Shown piece after piece: positions 27,305 through 34,933 of a DNA stretch of 64,000 bases. Each line of letters opens with the position of its first letter. Position 1 is the first letter of the stretch. The DNA is taken from the NCBI RefSeq assembly GCF_021228125.1, contig NZ_JAJQQS010000015.1:183162-247161 (forward strand). The letters run 5' to 3'. Both the position numbers and the translations under genes were made by a program. Below the pieces are notes generated by a model. It did no database searches and had not been told where the DNA came from. It saw only the letters and a list, made by a program, of their open reading frames with translations. Origin of the DNA: Streptomyces albireticuli. Its GTDB lineage: Bacteria > Actinomycetota > Actinomycetes > Streptomycetales > Streptomycetaceae.

Positions 27305-28204
27305 TCAGTCCGCGGGCAGGGCCGTCGGCCCCCGCTCCTCCAGCATCGCCAGCAAGGCCCTGGCCGCCGCGGTCGGCTGACCGGCCGCCGGCACCGCGAC
27401 CGCCACCTGCCAGGACGTCGGACTGTCCAGCGGGACCGCGCTCAGCCCGCGCGCCTGCTCCTTGAACGTCACGGGCCGGGGCACGACCGCCGCCCCCAGG
27501 CCCCGGGACACCAGATCGAGCAGCGTATAGACGTCATTCACCTGGAGCGCCACCTTCCGGGCCACCCCGGCGTCCGCGAAGGCCAGGTCCGCCGCGCGCC
27601 GCGCGCCCCAGTCGGGATGCAGGTCGACGAAGACCTCGCCGCCCAGCTGAGCGGGCGGCACCGGCCCGCCCACGCCGGCCAGCGGATGGTCCGCCCGGCA
27701 CAGCAGCATCAGGGGCTCCGCGGCGACCCCGCGCAGGCGTACGCCCTCATGGGAGCCGTCGTGCACCACGAAGGCCACGTCGAGCTCGCCGCGCCGCACC
27801 TGCTCCAGCAGCCGCCCGGAACCCGCCTGCTCCATATGGATCTCCACCTGCGGGTGCTTGGCGTGGAAGGCGGCCAGCAGCGCCGCCGCGTCGACCGTGC
27901 CCATGCACTGCTCGGTGCCGACCGAGAGCTTCCCGCCCATCAGCCCCTGCACGGCGGCGACCGCCTCCCTGGCGGCGGCGGCGCAGGCCAGCGTGCGCCG
28001 CGCCTCGACCAGCAGCGCCCGCCCGGCGTCGGTGAGCCCCACCCGCCGGGTGGTGCGCAGGAACAGCTCCGCGCCCAGCTCCCGCTCCAGCGCCCGCACC
28101 GACGCCGACACCCCGGACTGGGCCACGCGCAGCCGCTCGGCGGCGTGGGTGAAGTGCTGCTCCTCGGCGACGGCCACAAAGTGCTCGAGGTGTCTGAGTT
28201 CCAT
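27305..28204 (-). CDS. LysR-family transcriptional regulator
   Basis: A 299-residue LysR regulator. The N-terminal helix-turn-helix spans about residues 1-60 (FVAVAEEQHFTHAAERLRVA, QSGVSASVRALERELG). The co-inducer domain follows, with the expected GxLxVG-like start (GGKLSVGTEQC) at about residue 90. It probably controls nearby genes or its own. The closest are mscR/MBL downstream and a secreted protein gene on the other side of a 381-base spacer. No T-n11-A palindrome was confidently placed upstream. Effector unknown. Confidence 0.9.
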   Translation of the reverse strand: MELRHLEHFVAVAEEQHFTHAAERLRVAQSGVSASVRALERELGAELFLRTTRRVGLTDAGRALLVEARRTLACAAAAREAVAAVQGLMGGKLSVGTEQCMGTVDAAALLAAFHAKHPQVEIHMEQAGSGRLLEQVRRGELDVAFVVHDGSHEGVRLRGVAAEPLMLLCRADHPLAGVGGPVPPAQLGGEVFVDLHPDWGARRAADLAFADAGVARKVALQVNDVYTLLDLVSRGLGAAVVPRPVTFKEQARGLSAVPLDSPTSWQVAVAVPAAGQPTAAARALLAMLEERGPTALPAD

Positions 28205-28585
28205 GATTCAGCATGGTAGGTGCTGGATGGGGGGTGCTGGATTCCGAGGCCGCGCGCCGGGCGGGCGCGCCTTCACGACGGGTCCGCACCGGTGGGCGGC
28301 CCGGCCCGCCGCCGCGCGCGGCCGGGCCCGCTCGTCGCGCCCCGCCGTGGGCCCGCCGAGCCTCTCCACGACACCTCCACGCCCCCTCCGTGTCCCCTTC
28401 ATGACCTCTCCGCGCCCCCTCCTCAAGGGTGTGCAGGAGCACTTCCCGGCCAACTCGCAACAGAGCGGCAACAGTGTCACCTGGCTCACACCAGCTCCGT
28501 AGGCCCCATGGCGCCCAGTGGTCTTGGCCGGTCCTGTTCGGTGGGTGCAGCCAGAAGTGGCCGTTCGTGTCTACAGTCCCTCGCC
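28205..28585. other. Intergenic region upstream of LysR and the secreted protein gene
   Basis: A 381-base divergent spacer. No credible ORF, hairpin or known operator seen. It presumably carries promoters for both neighbours. Confidence 0.4.
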
Positions 28586-29128
28586 ATGCGCAGAACAACA
28601 CTGGGACGGCTGAGCCTGTCCGCGATCCTCGCCTTCGTCGTCGCCCTCCTGGGCCTGGCCGGACCGGCCTCCGCCGCCGACACCCCGCCGATGACCATCA
28701 CCGTCGACAAGCAGTCCGCGACGCCGGGCTCGACCGTCACCATCAAGCTCACCTTCACCAACGACCAGACCACGAACTCCCAGTTCGTGTACCAGTCGAT
28801 CCAGCCGACGTACACCACCACCTCGGACCCCGGCCTGAAGTACGCCTTCGACGCGTGCACCGGCGACACGTCCTCCTGCACCGTCGCGACGAAGCAGAGC
28901 GGCGCCGTGAGCTACAACGTCCCCGTCCTGCCGGGCGCCAGCCGCACCGTCACCCTGACCTACAAGGTCGGCGCGGACTCGGCCTGCGGCCCGAGCCGGC
29001 GGATCGAGTTCTACACCTACCTCTACTACGAGTACCAGGGCGGCCAGCTCAACAAGTCGGGCCTCTTCCCCGTGGGCGGCACCGACATCACCTGCGCGAC
29101 CCCCGGCACTCCGGCGGCGGCACACTGA
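28586..29128 (+). CDS. Small secreted protein, immunoglobulin-like
   Basis: A 180-residue exported protein. The Sec signal peptide covers about residues 1-30 (RRTTLGRLSLSAILAFVVAL ending ASA-AD). The mature part is beta-rich and Thr/Ser-rich with four Cys that could form two disulphides (DACTGDTSSC, SACGPS, DITCATP). Stretches such as TPGSTVTIKLTFTNDQTT look like Ig-like or DUF11-type surface domains. There is no anchor or LPXTG motif, so it is probably released or loosely wall-bound. Function not recognised. A perfect 12-bp hairpin follows at 29227. Confidence 0.7.
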   Translation: MRRTTLGRLSLSAILAFVVALLGLAGPASAADTPPMTITVDKQSATPGSTVTIKLTFTNDQTTNSQFVYQSIQPTYTTTSDPGLKYAFDACTGDTSSCTVATKQSGAVSYNVPVLPGASRTVTLTYKVGADSACGPSRRIEFYTYLYYEYQGGQLNKSGLFPVGGTDITCATPGTPAAAH

Positions 29129-29226
29129 ACACCCGCACACCCCGGAGCTGATCAGGCACCGGACCGCGCCGCGTTGCTGAACGCGTCGGCGGTCGCGTAC
29201 CACAGCAGCACACAGCCTTGAGGTCC

Positions 29227-29255
29227 GGCCCGGCCAGGAACACCCTGGCCGGGCC
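29227..29255. terminator. 12-bp hairpin terminator
   Basis: GGCCCGGCCAGG (29227-29238) pairs with CCTGGCCGGGCC (29244-29255) around a 5-base loop. It lies between the secreted protein gene and the convergent small Cys-rich protein gene. Confidence 0.75.
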
Positions 29256-29279
29256 TGGGCGCGTCCAGGGGCGGGCGGT

Positions 29280-29522
29280 TCAGAGGCGAGGGGCGGACCG
29301 CGCGGTCGCGGCCTCGTAGCAGCCCTCGCAGACGGGGAAGGACACCTCGCCCACGGCGGGCAGCCGCAGGGTCAGGAGCAGGTCCGGGTAGGCGTCCTCG
29401 GAGCAGACGTGCCTTCCCCGGTGGGCCACGGCGCACATGCAGTGGCACGGCTCCGTCTGTTCCGTCGAAGCGATCATCGGAGACGGGGCGCGGCCGTGCC
29501 GCAGGCTTCCGAAGGGGGCCAT
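29280..29522 (-). CDS. Small cysteine-rich protein, 80 aa
   Basis: An 80-residue protein with six Cys arranged as CHCMC, then HVC, then VCEGC, which suggests a small zinc-binding fold. It resembles Streptomyces hypothetical proteins of the DUF6372 kind, by memory only. No signal peptide. The start is uncertain: ATG 29522 (MAPFGSLRHG) or ATG 29402-region alternatives such as MIASTEQTE at about 29477; none has a strong ribosome site. It lies between a terminator and the cold shock gene, on the opposite strand. Confidence 0.55.
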   Translation of the reverse strand: MAPFGSLRHGRAPSPMIASTEQTEPCHCMCAVAHRGRHVCSEDAYPDLLLTLRLPAVGEVSFPVCEGCYEAATARSAPRL

Positions 29523-29709
29523 GGCGCCATTGTGGACCCTCGGCCCGTCACCGGCGAGGGCAAGCGGGGCTGGTCCGAGTGGGTGAAGGGGCACATACGT
29601 CCGGTCCCCGGCGGGAAAGTTCGGTGCGCCGGGGTCCGAAGGGCGGATCCCGGTCGGCGCGCGCCCCCACGCTGCGCCGTGGCACGTGTTTCACGGAACG
29701 GGACGACGG

Positions 29710-29913
29710 ATGGCAACAGGCAGGGTGAAGTGGTTCAACGCCGACAAGGGCTTCGGGTTCATCGAGCAGGACGACGGGGGGCCGGACGTCTTCGTCCACT
29801 TCTCGGCCATCGAGGGGTCGGGGTACAAGTCCTTGGAGGAGAACGCGGCCGTCAGCTATGAGGTGACGCAGGGGCCGAAGGGGCCGCAGGCGGAGCGTGT
29901 CGTTCCGGAGTAG
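29710..29913 (+). CDS. Cold shock protein (CspA family)
   Basis: A 67-residue single CSD protein with RNP1 KGFGFIE and RNP2 DVFVHFS, and the standard start MATGRVKWFNADKG. It binds single-stranded RNA/DNA and acts as an RNA chaperone. The 5' region between 29523 and 29709 would give a long leader, as usual for csp genes. It is followed by a long palindromic element that separates it from the convergent LCP gene. Confidence 0.95.
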   Translation: MATGRVKWFNADKGFGFIEQDDGGPDVFVHFSAIEGSGYKSLEENAAVSYEVTQGPKGPQAERVVPE

Positions 29914-29929
29914 GGGTTGTGCGGTGGGG

Positions 29930-30184
29930 GTGGGGGGTGAGGGCGGGGTGCCGCTGCGCGGGGCCTTTCCCCAGCCCCGCCCCTTCCCGACCCGGGGCTC
30001 CGCCCCGGACCCCGGTCCTCAAGCGCCGGACGGGCTGAAAATCAGCCCGTCCGGCGCTTGAGGACACCGCGCGGAGCGCGGAAAAGGGGGCCCAGGGGCT
30101 TGCCCCCGGTTACGGGAAGGGGCGGGTAGGGGATAAAGCCCCGCGCAGCGGCACCCGCACCCGCACCCCCACCCCACCCCGCCC
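29930..30184. repeat. Long intergenic palindrome built from inverted 3'-end repeats
   Basis: About 255 bp that read nearly the same on both strands. The core is a perfect 23-bp inverted repeat around position 30041 (TCCTCAAGCGCCGGACGGGC with its complement). Outside it, a 3'-end element occurs inverted at about 29945-29993 and direct at 30102-30160, including GCCCCCGGTTACGGGAAGGG at 30102. Outer arms (GAGGGCGGGGTG and its complement) close it. It fills the gap between convergent cspA and the LCP gene and could act as a bidirectional terminator. Similar palindromes are common in Streptomyces intergenic DNA. Confidence 0.7.
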
Positions 30185-31564
30185 TCAGTCAACGCACGGC
30201 ACCCCACCCATCTCCACCGCCGGCCCCTGGAAAGCGTCCGACGGCACAGGCCCGGGCGAAGCCCCCGACGTGGCCCCGCCACCACCACCCGCGGACCCCC
30301 CGTCCGATCCGGACCGCGACGCCTCGCCAGACCCAGACCCAGCCCCAGCCCCAGACCCCGTCGGCGAAGCCGACGCCGTCGCCGACCCGCCCCCGATCAT
30401 CTTCCCCACCAGCGCCCGCACCTTGTCCGCGTCGACGAGGTTCACCGCCTCCCCTTTCCGCGTCGCGAACCCCTCGATCGGAAGGGTGTGGAACTCCGCG
30501 TTGCCCCCGGTCAGGTTGGGCGCCTGCCGGGCGAAGTCCAGGATGTTCCAGCGGTCGTCGATGACGACGTCCTTCTTGACGACGTCGAAGAGCCCCTGGA
30601 GCTTGCCGACGTCGCCCCATACGCCCTGGGACTTGAGCTTGTGGGTCACGGAGGACAGGAAGGCCTGCTGACGGCGCGTACGGTCGAGGTCGCCGCCGTC
30701 CAGGCCGTGGCGCTGCCGGACGAACGCCAGGGCCTGCCGGGCGTCGAGGTTCTGCAGGCCGGCGGGGAAGTCCGCGCCGGAGTAGCGGTCGCGCACGGGC
30801 TTCTTCAGGCACACCTGGACCGGCTGCACCACCTTGGCGATGTCGTAGAAGCCGAGGAGGTTGACCTCGGCGAAGTGGTCGATCGGCACGCCGAGGAACT
30901 TCTGGACCGTGGCGAGCGTGGCCTCGCGGCCCGCCTCCCTGCCCCGGTGCTCCAGGTCCGCGCCGCGGACGCCCTCGGCGACCAGCTTCTCCTCGGCCTC
31001 CGCCTTGGCCAGGCCGTACGCCTCCTTGATCTTGTGCTCGCCGCGTCCGCCGGCGATCTCGACGTAGTCGTCGCGAGGGATGGAGAAGGCGGTGACCTTC
31101 CCGCCGCCCGCCGGGATGTGCATCAGGATCAGCGTGTTGGTGTTGTAGCCGCCGATCTCGCTGGAACCGGCGTGCAGTTCCCGTTCGACGAACTCCTTGG
31201 GGAGGGCGTTGCCGTTCATGTCCCTGCGGCTGTCCAGGCCGATCAGCAGGACGTTCACGGCGCCGTCGCGGCCACGGGGCGCCCCGTCGCGCAGCGCGTC
31301 GAGCGCGTGCGAGGTGATGAGGCCGTTGTTCAGCCAGTGGTAGGCGAACCAGCCGACGCCGCTGGTGAGCAGCACGGCCGCCGAGGTGAGGCACACCGCG
31401 AGGCGGGCGAGACCGGCGGCCCTCGCCCGCCTCGTCCCACGGCGGCGGGGCGCGGGACGCCGGCGCGGCGCGCCGCCCGTCCTCCTGGGGGCGGGCACCG
31501 AGGTGCGCCGGGGGGCGGGCGCGCCCGTGGTCCTCCTGGGTGCGGTCCGGGGGTACTCAGGCAT
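30185..31564 (-). CDS. LytR-CpsA-Psr (LCP) family glycopolymer transferase
   Basis: A 459-residue membrane-anchored enzyme of the LCP family, which attaches wall teichoic acid-like polymers or polysaccharides to peptidoglycan. An Arg/Pro-rich cytoplasmic tail (1-50) is followed by one TM segment (about 52-76). The LCP domain spans about 95-355, with VNVLLIGLDSRRD, FSIPRDDYVEI and an RQRHGLDGGDLDRTRRQQ motif carrying the phosphate-binding Arg residues. The C-terminal 70 residues are Ser/Gly/Ala-rich and disordered. It follows the DUF6542 gene with an 8-base overlap. Confidence 0.9.
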   Translation of the reverse strand: MPEYPRTAPRRTTGAPAPRRTSVPAPRRTGGAPRRRPAPRRRGTRRARAAGLARLAVCLTSAAVLLTSGVGWFAYHWLNNGLITSHALDALRDGAPRGRDGAVNVLLIGLDSRRDMNGNALPKEFVERELHAGSSEIGGYNTNTLILMHIPAGGGKVTAFSIPRDDYVEIAGGRGEHKIKEAYGLAKAEAEEKLVAEGVRGADLEHRGREAGREATLATVQKFLGVPIDHFAEVNLLGFYDIAKVVQPVQVCLKKPVRDRYSGADFPAGLQNLDARQALAFVRQRHGLDGGDLDRTRRQQAFLSSVTHKLKSQGVWGDVGKLQGLFDVVKKDVVIDDRWNILDFARQAPNLTGGNAEFHTLPIEGFATRKGEAVNLVDADKVRALVGKMIGGGSATASASPTGSGAGAGSGSGEASRSGSDGGSAGGGGGATSGASPGPVPSDAFQGPAVEMGGVPCVD

Positions 31565-32069
31565 GCGCGGCCCTCCCGCGCCGTCGCCGGCCGGCCCGCC
31601 GGGAGCCGTCGGCCCGCCGGGAGCCGCCGGGGCGTACGGACCCGTCAGGACGCGCGGACCGGCCGGTGCGTACGGCGCGCAGCGTGAGCACCAGCACGGC
31701 GGCGGCCTCGGCGGCGGCGATCGCCGGGAAGCTGTCCATCGCCCAGCGGATCCCGGCCGTCATGGCCGTCGTGCCGGTGTGCGGGCCCGAAGCGCCCGTC
31801 AGGAGTTGGGTCACGGCGGCGACGGCGGCTATCACCAGGGGCGGCAGCGCCGCCGCCCACCAGGCGCGGCCACGGGGGGCCGTCAGGGCGGCCAGGGCGG
31901 CGGCCAGGGCGGCGGCCGCCGCGAAGAGCCAGCCGAGCCCGGGGCCGCGGGCCGCGTCCACGGCGGCACCCGAGGCGAGCAGTGCCGCCGGGACGAGCAG
32001 CGGCACCCAGGCCCGCCGGTCCCGTCCGCCCGTTCTCCGCCGCCGTGTCGCGGTCGGCCTGCCACCCAT
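31557..32069 (-). CDS. DUF6542-type membrane protein
   Basis: A 170-residue protein with about four membrane segments (about residues 22-38, 45-62, 70-92 and 100-130) and basic ends. The pattern AMDSFPAIAAAEAAAVLVLT matches small Streptomyces proteins that I recall as DUF6542. It overlaps the LCP gene by 8 bases and so is likely co-expressed, possibly for polymer attachment at the membrane. The ATG at 32069 has GGGAGC 4-9 bases upstream. A strong AT-rich palindrome lies 38 bases upstream. Confidence 0.65.
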   Translation of the reverse strand: MGGRPTATRRRRTGGRDRRAWVPLLVPAALLASGAAVDAARGPGLGWLFAAAAALAAALAALTAPRGRAWWAAALPPLVIAAVAAVTQLLTGASGPHTGTTAMTAGIRWAMDSFPAIAAAEAAAVLVLTLRAVRTGRSARPDGSVRPGGSRRADGSRRAGRRRRGRAAHA

Positions 32070-32106
32070 GCGTGCTCCCCATCGGTCGGGTGCGAGCCCA
32101 GCTCGC

Positions 32107-32132
32107 CTTGCATATTTGCGCAATATAGCAAG
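32107..32132. promoter_or_regulatory. AT-rich palindrome, candidate operator
   Basis: A 26-bp imperfect palindrome with outer arms CTTGC/GCAAG and a perfect core TTGCGCAA. Four bases on each side break the symmetry. It is one of the few AT-rich spots in the window and lies 38 bases upstream of the DUF6542 start, where a repressor would block the promoter. The binding protein is unknown. Confidence 0.5.
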
Positions 32133-32317
32133 TGTCAGGGAGGTGATCGCGCCCCGTGCGGCCGTCCGCACCCCCCGGTCCGGTCGCCGGCCCGGTCCGC
32201 CACCGGAGCTCCCGGCCGTTACGGGACAGTGACACGCGAGGAGACAACGCACCCGGGGAACGTACCGTCTCATTCCACGGATCAGTGCCAATGACGGCTC
32301 ATTGGTGTGGAGTTGCC

Positions 32318-32830
32318 ATGAAAAGTATGAATTCCACGAAAAGGCATGTGAAGCTCCGCGTAAGGAGTCTCACGCGGACCCCACTGTTCAAGGCACCGCT
32401 GGTCACGGCCCTGCGGACGGCCGCCGCCGGCGCACTCTGCGCCGCCGCGCTCGCCCTGCCCGCGTCCCTCGCGACGGCCGAGGAGGTGAGGAACGCCGAC
32501 GGGGTGATGAGGATCGCCGCGCCCGCCCACCCCGTACGGGTCGGCCGGATCGTACGGGTCGGCGGCGACGGCCGCGCCGGCGCCGCGGCCGCGCGCTATC
32601 TGCGCGCCTGCGTGCAGCAGCGCACCGCCGACCGGGGCACCTGGCAGACCGTGACCTGCGGGGCGCCGGTGGCCTCCGGGGCGGACGCGCGGGTCGAGGC
32701 GCGGCTGCGCGCCCGGCGCCCCGGCACCCTCCAGCTGCGCGGGGTGCTCTACGGCCTGGACGGCGCCCGGGACCCGCACCCCGGCCCGCCGCTCGGCGGC
32801 TCACCCGTCCGCGTCCTCCACGTACGGTGA
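32318..32830 (+). CDS. Secreted hypothetical protein, 170 aa
   Basis: A 170-residue protein with a long basic N-terminus and a hydrophobic signal segment (about residues 30-54, ending ASLATAEE). The mature part is beta-rich and has two Cys (LRACVQQ, TVTCGAP) that could form a disulphide. The ATG at 32318 follows GGAG at a 5-base distance; an upstream ATG at 32291 is less likely. It is divergent from the DUF6542/LCP operon across 248 bases. Function not recognised. Confidence 0.6.
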   Translation: MKSMNSTKRHVKLRVRSLTRTPLFKAPLVTALRTAAAGALCAAALALPASLATAEEVRNADGVMRIAAPAHPVRVGRIVRVGGDGRAGAAAARYLRACVQQRTADRGTWQTVTCGAPVASGADARVEARLRARRPGTLQLRGVLYGLDGARDPHPGPPLGGSPVRVLHVR

Positions 32831-32861
32831 CGTGTGCGGGCCCGTCCGCGCGGGCCCTCCG

Positions 32862-33368
32862 TCAGACCGCCCCGCCCCCCGCCAGCACACTGCGCACCGT
32901 CGCCGCCGAGCCCCCGGCCACCGCGCGGTCCCGGGCGCGGTCCTCGCGCACCTGCGCCCCCAGACGCTGGAGGGTCTCAGGCGGGCAGCCCTGGCGCAGC
33001 GTCGGGAACAGGTCGTGCTCCTCGTGCCGGATGTGCTGGGTGACCTCGCGCTCCAGCGCGCGGACACGGCCGTCGAAACCGGGTTCGAGCACCGTGCAGG
33101 ACTCCAGCCCGCGCAGCATGGCCGTCAGCCGCTCCTGGCCCGCGTTCTCCTTCTCGACGAAACCGTCACCGCCGGGCAGGCAGGAGCGGACGGCCGGGTA
33201 GAGGTACCGCTCCTGGGCCGCCGTGTGCCGCGCCAGCTCACCGGCCGCCTCCTGGAGGAGGCGTTCGCGCCCGGTGTCCTCGATGGGGGTCCGGTGGATC
33301 CATGTGAACAGCGCCTCGATCACCCGGTGGTCGGTCTCCAGCTCGGTGATGATGTCGGTGCGGGTCAT
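32862..33368 (-). CDS. Hemerythrin-like (HHE) domain protein
   Basis: A 168-residue four-helix HHE protein. Candidate di-iron ligands are His14 (ETDHRVIEAL), His25, His48/Glu53 (LARHTAAQERYLYP) and His residues in TQHIRHEEHDLFP. Such proteins bind O2 or NO, or sense iron and redox stress. It stands alone, with a small hypothetical gene upstream in the same direction. No signal peptide. Family assignment is good; the role is open. Confidence 0.85.
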   Translation of the reverse strand: MTRTDIITELETDHRVIEALFTWIHRTPIEDTGRERLLQEAAGELARHTAAQERYLYPAVRSCLPGGDGFVEKENAGQERLTAMLRGLESCTVLEPGFDGRVRALEREVTQHIRHEEHDLFPTLRQGCPPETLQRLGAQVREDRARDRAVAGGSAATVRSVLAGGGAV

Positions 33369-33530
33369 GGGACCGTCCCTTCGCGTCGTGTGACTGCGTC
33401 GGGAACCACGCTGCCACGCCCCGCCGGGATCCGCTCCGGCCGGGCGCCCGGCGGCAGGGTCACCCGCGGTGCGCCGTCCGGGTGACCCGCCACCGCGGCA
33501 CGAAACCGGCCACCGCGCGGCGACGGAGCC

Positions 33531-34034
33531 TCAGTCGTTGTGCCAGGCCCCGGTGACCGCCGCGACCACGACCGAGCCGATGACCACCAGACGGTGCGTC
33601 ACCGCGTCGAGCTGCTGCCGCTGCGCGGGCGGCAGGTGCCACTCCTCCCACCAGGTGACCTGCTCCTGGGTGAGCAGCTCCGGCGGCTCGGCGTGCCACC
33701 GCTCGCGCAGGTGGTCGGCGAGCGGGACCACGGCGGCGGCCTGCTCGGCGTAGGCGGAGACCAGCGCCGTCATATGGCTCGTGGGCAGATAGCCGTACCA
33801 CTGGTCGCGGACGCCCGCGGCGAGCGCCGACACGTCCTCCAGCCACAGCACGTGCTGGGTCACCCAGCCCTGCGGGTCGCTGTGCGGGGGCATACCGGGC
33901 AGAAGGCGCGGCTCCACCGTGTCACGGTGGCCGAGGAACGCTTGGCCGAGGGCGCGTTCCTCGTCGTGCGGGATCCAGGCGCGCTCGCCCAGGGCGATCG
34001 CTGCGGCATCGACTGCATCAACGGCGTGGGTCAT
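33531..34034 (-). CDS. Hypothetical protein, 167 aa
   Basis: A 167-residue protein, helical and rich in Trp and His (DQWYGYLPTSHMTAL, EQVTWWEEWHLPPAQ). The C-terminal part is hydrophobic (VVIGSVVVAAVTG) and may be a membrane-associated helix. No signal peptide or recognised domain. It lies 162 bases upstream of the hemerythrin gene in the same direction and is divergent from the HAD/GH65 pair. Confidence 0.55.
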   Translation of the reverse strand: MTHAVDAVDAAAIALGERAWIPHDEERALGQAFLGHRDTVEPRLLPGMPPHSDPQGWVTQHVLWLEDVSALAAGVRDQWYGYLPTSHMTALVSAYAEQAAAVVPLADHLRERWHAEPPELLTQEQVTWWEEWHLPPAQRQQLDAVTHRLVVIGSVVVAAVTGAWHND

Positions 34035-34189
34035 TTGATCACTTTACGGGGCCCTTCGGCGCACCCCGCACCGCCCTACCCGAGCCTGTAGCCCTTCCCC
34101 GCACGGCCCCCGGCCCCGCCCCGGCCGGATCGGCGCCCGCGGATGCCCGCAGGCGCGCGCCCGCGCCCCGCCCGAGGCATCATGGCCGG

Positions 34190-34933
34190 GTGACGAGCCT
34201 CGGACTTCCCCCCGGCATCCGTGCCTGTCTCTTCGACCTCGACGGCGTCCTGACCCGCACCGCGACCGTGCACGCGGCGGCGTGGAAGGAGATGTTCGAC
34301 GCCTTTCTGCGGTCGCGCGACGGAGCGGGGTTCCGGCCCTTCGACGCGGTCGACGACTACGACGCCTACGTGGACGGCATGCCCAGAGCCGACGGCGTGC
34401 GGTCCTTCCTCGCCTCCCGGGGCATCAGCCTCCCCGAGGGCCGGCCGGACGACCCGCCGGAGGCGGACACCGTGCACGGCCTCGGCACGCGCAAGAACGC
34501 GATCGTCCTGGAGAAGATCAAGGAGCTGGGCGTGCAGCCGTACGAGGGCTCGGTCCGCTACGCGCGGGCGGCGCGGGACGCCGGGCTGCGCCGCGCCGTG
34601 GTCTCCTCCAGCGCCAACTGCCGCGACGTCCTCGTCGCGGCGGGCATCGAGGACCTCTTCGAGGTCCGGATCGACGGCGTGGTCGCCGCCGAGCGGAGCC
34701 TGCCGGGCAAGCCCCACCCCGACACCTTCCTCGCCGCGGCCCACGACCTCGGCGTCGAGCCCCGGCAGGCGGCGGTCTACGAGGACGCCCTGGCGGGCAT
34801 GGAAGCGGGCCGCGCCGGCGCGTTCGGCCTCGTCGTCGGCGTGGACCGGGTGGGCCAGGCCGAGGCGCTGCGCGCCCACGGCGCGGACCTGGTGGTGGGG
34901 GACCTCGACGAACTGCTGGGAGACGCACCGTGA
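34190..34933 (+). CDS. HAD-superfamily phosphatase, beta-phosphoglucomutase-like
   Basis: A 247-residue HAD subclass IA protein. Motif I is FDLDGVLTRT (Asp16 nucleophile, Asp18), motif II VVSSSANC, motif III Lys in LPGKPHPDTFL and motif IV VYEDALAGMEAG. This is the beta-phosphoglucomutase group, which turns beta-glucose-1-phosphate into glucose-6-phosphate. The GTG start at 34190 is the first codon after the spacer. Its stop overlaps the GTG of the GH65 gene, and the GH65 product would feed it. The pairing supports the mutase role over a simple phosphatase. Confidence 0.85.
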   Translation: MTSLGLPPGIRACLFDLDGVLTRTATVHAAAWKEMFDAFLRSRDGAGFRPFDAVDDYDAYVDGMPRADGVRSFLASRGISLPEGRPDDPPEADTVHGLGTRKNAIVLEKIKELGVQPYEGSVRYARAARDAGLRRAVVSSSANCRDVLVAAGIEDLFEVRIDGVVAAERSLPGKPHPDTFLAAAHDLGVEPRQAAVYEDALAGMEAGRAGAFGLVVGVDRVGQAEALRAHGADLVVGDLDELLGDAP

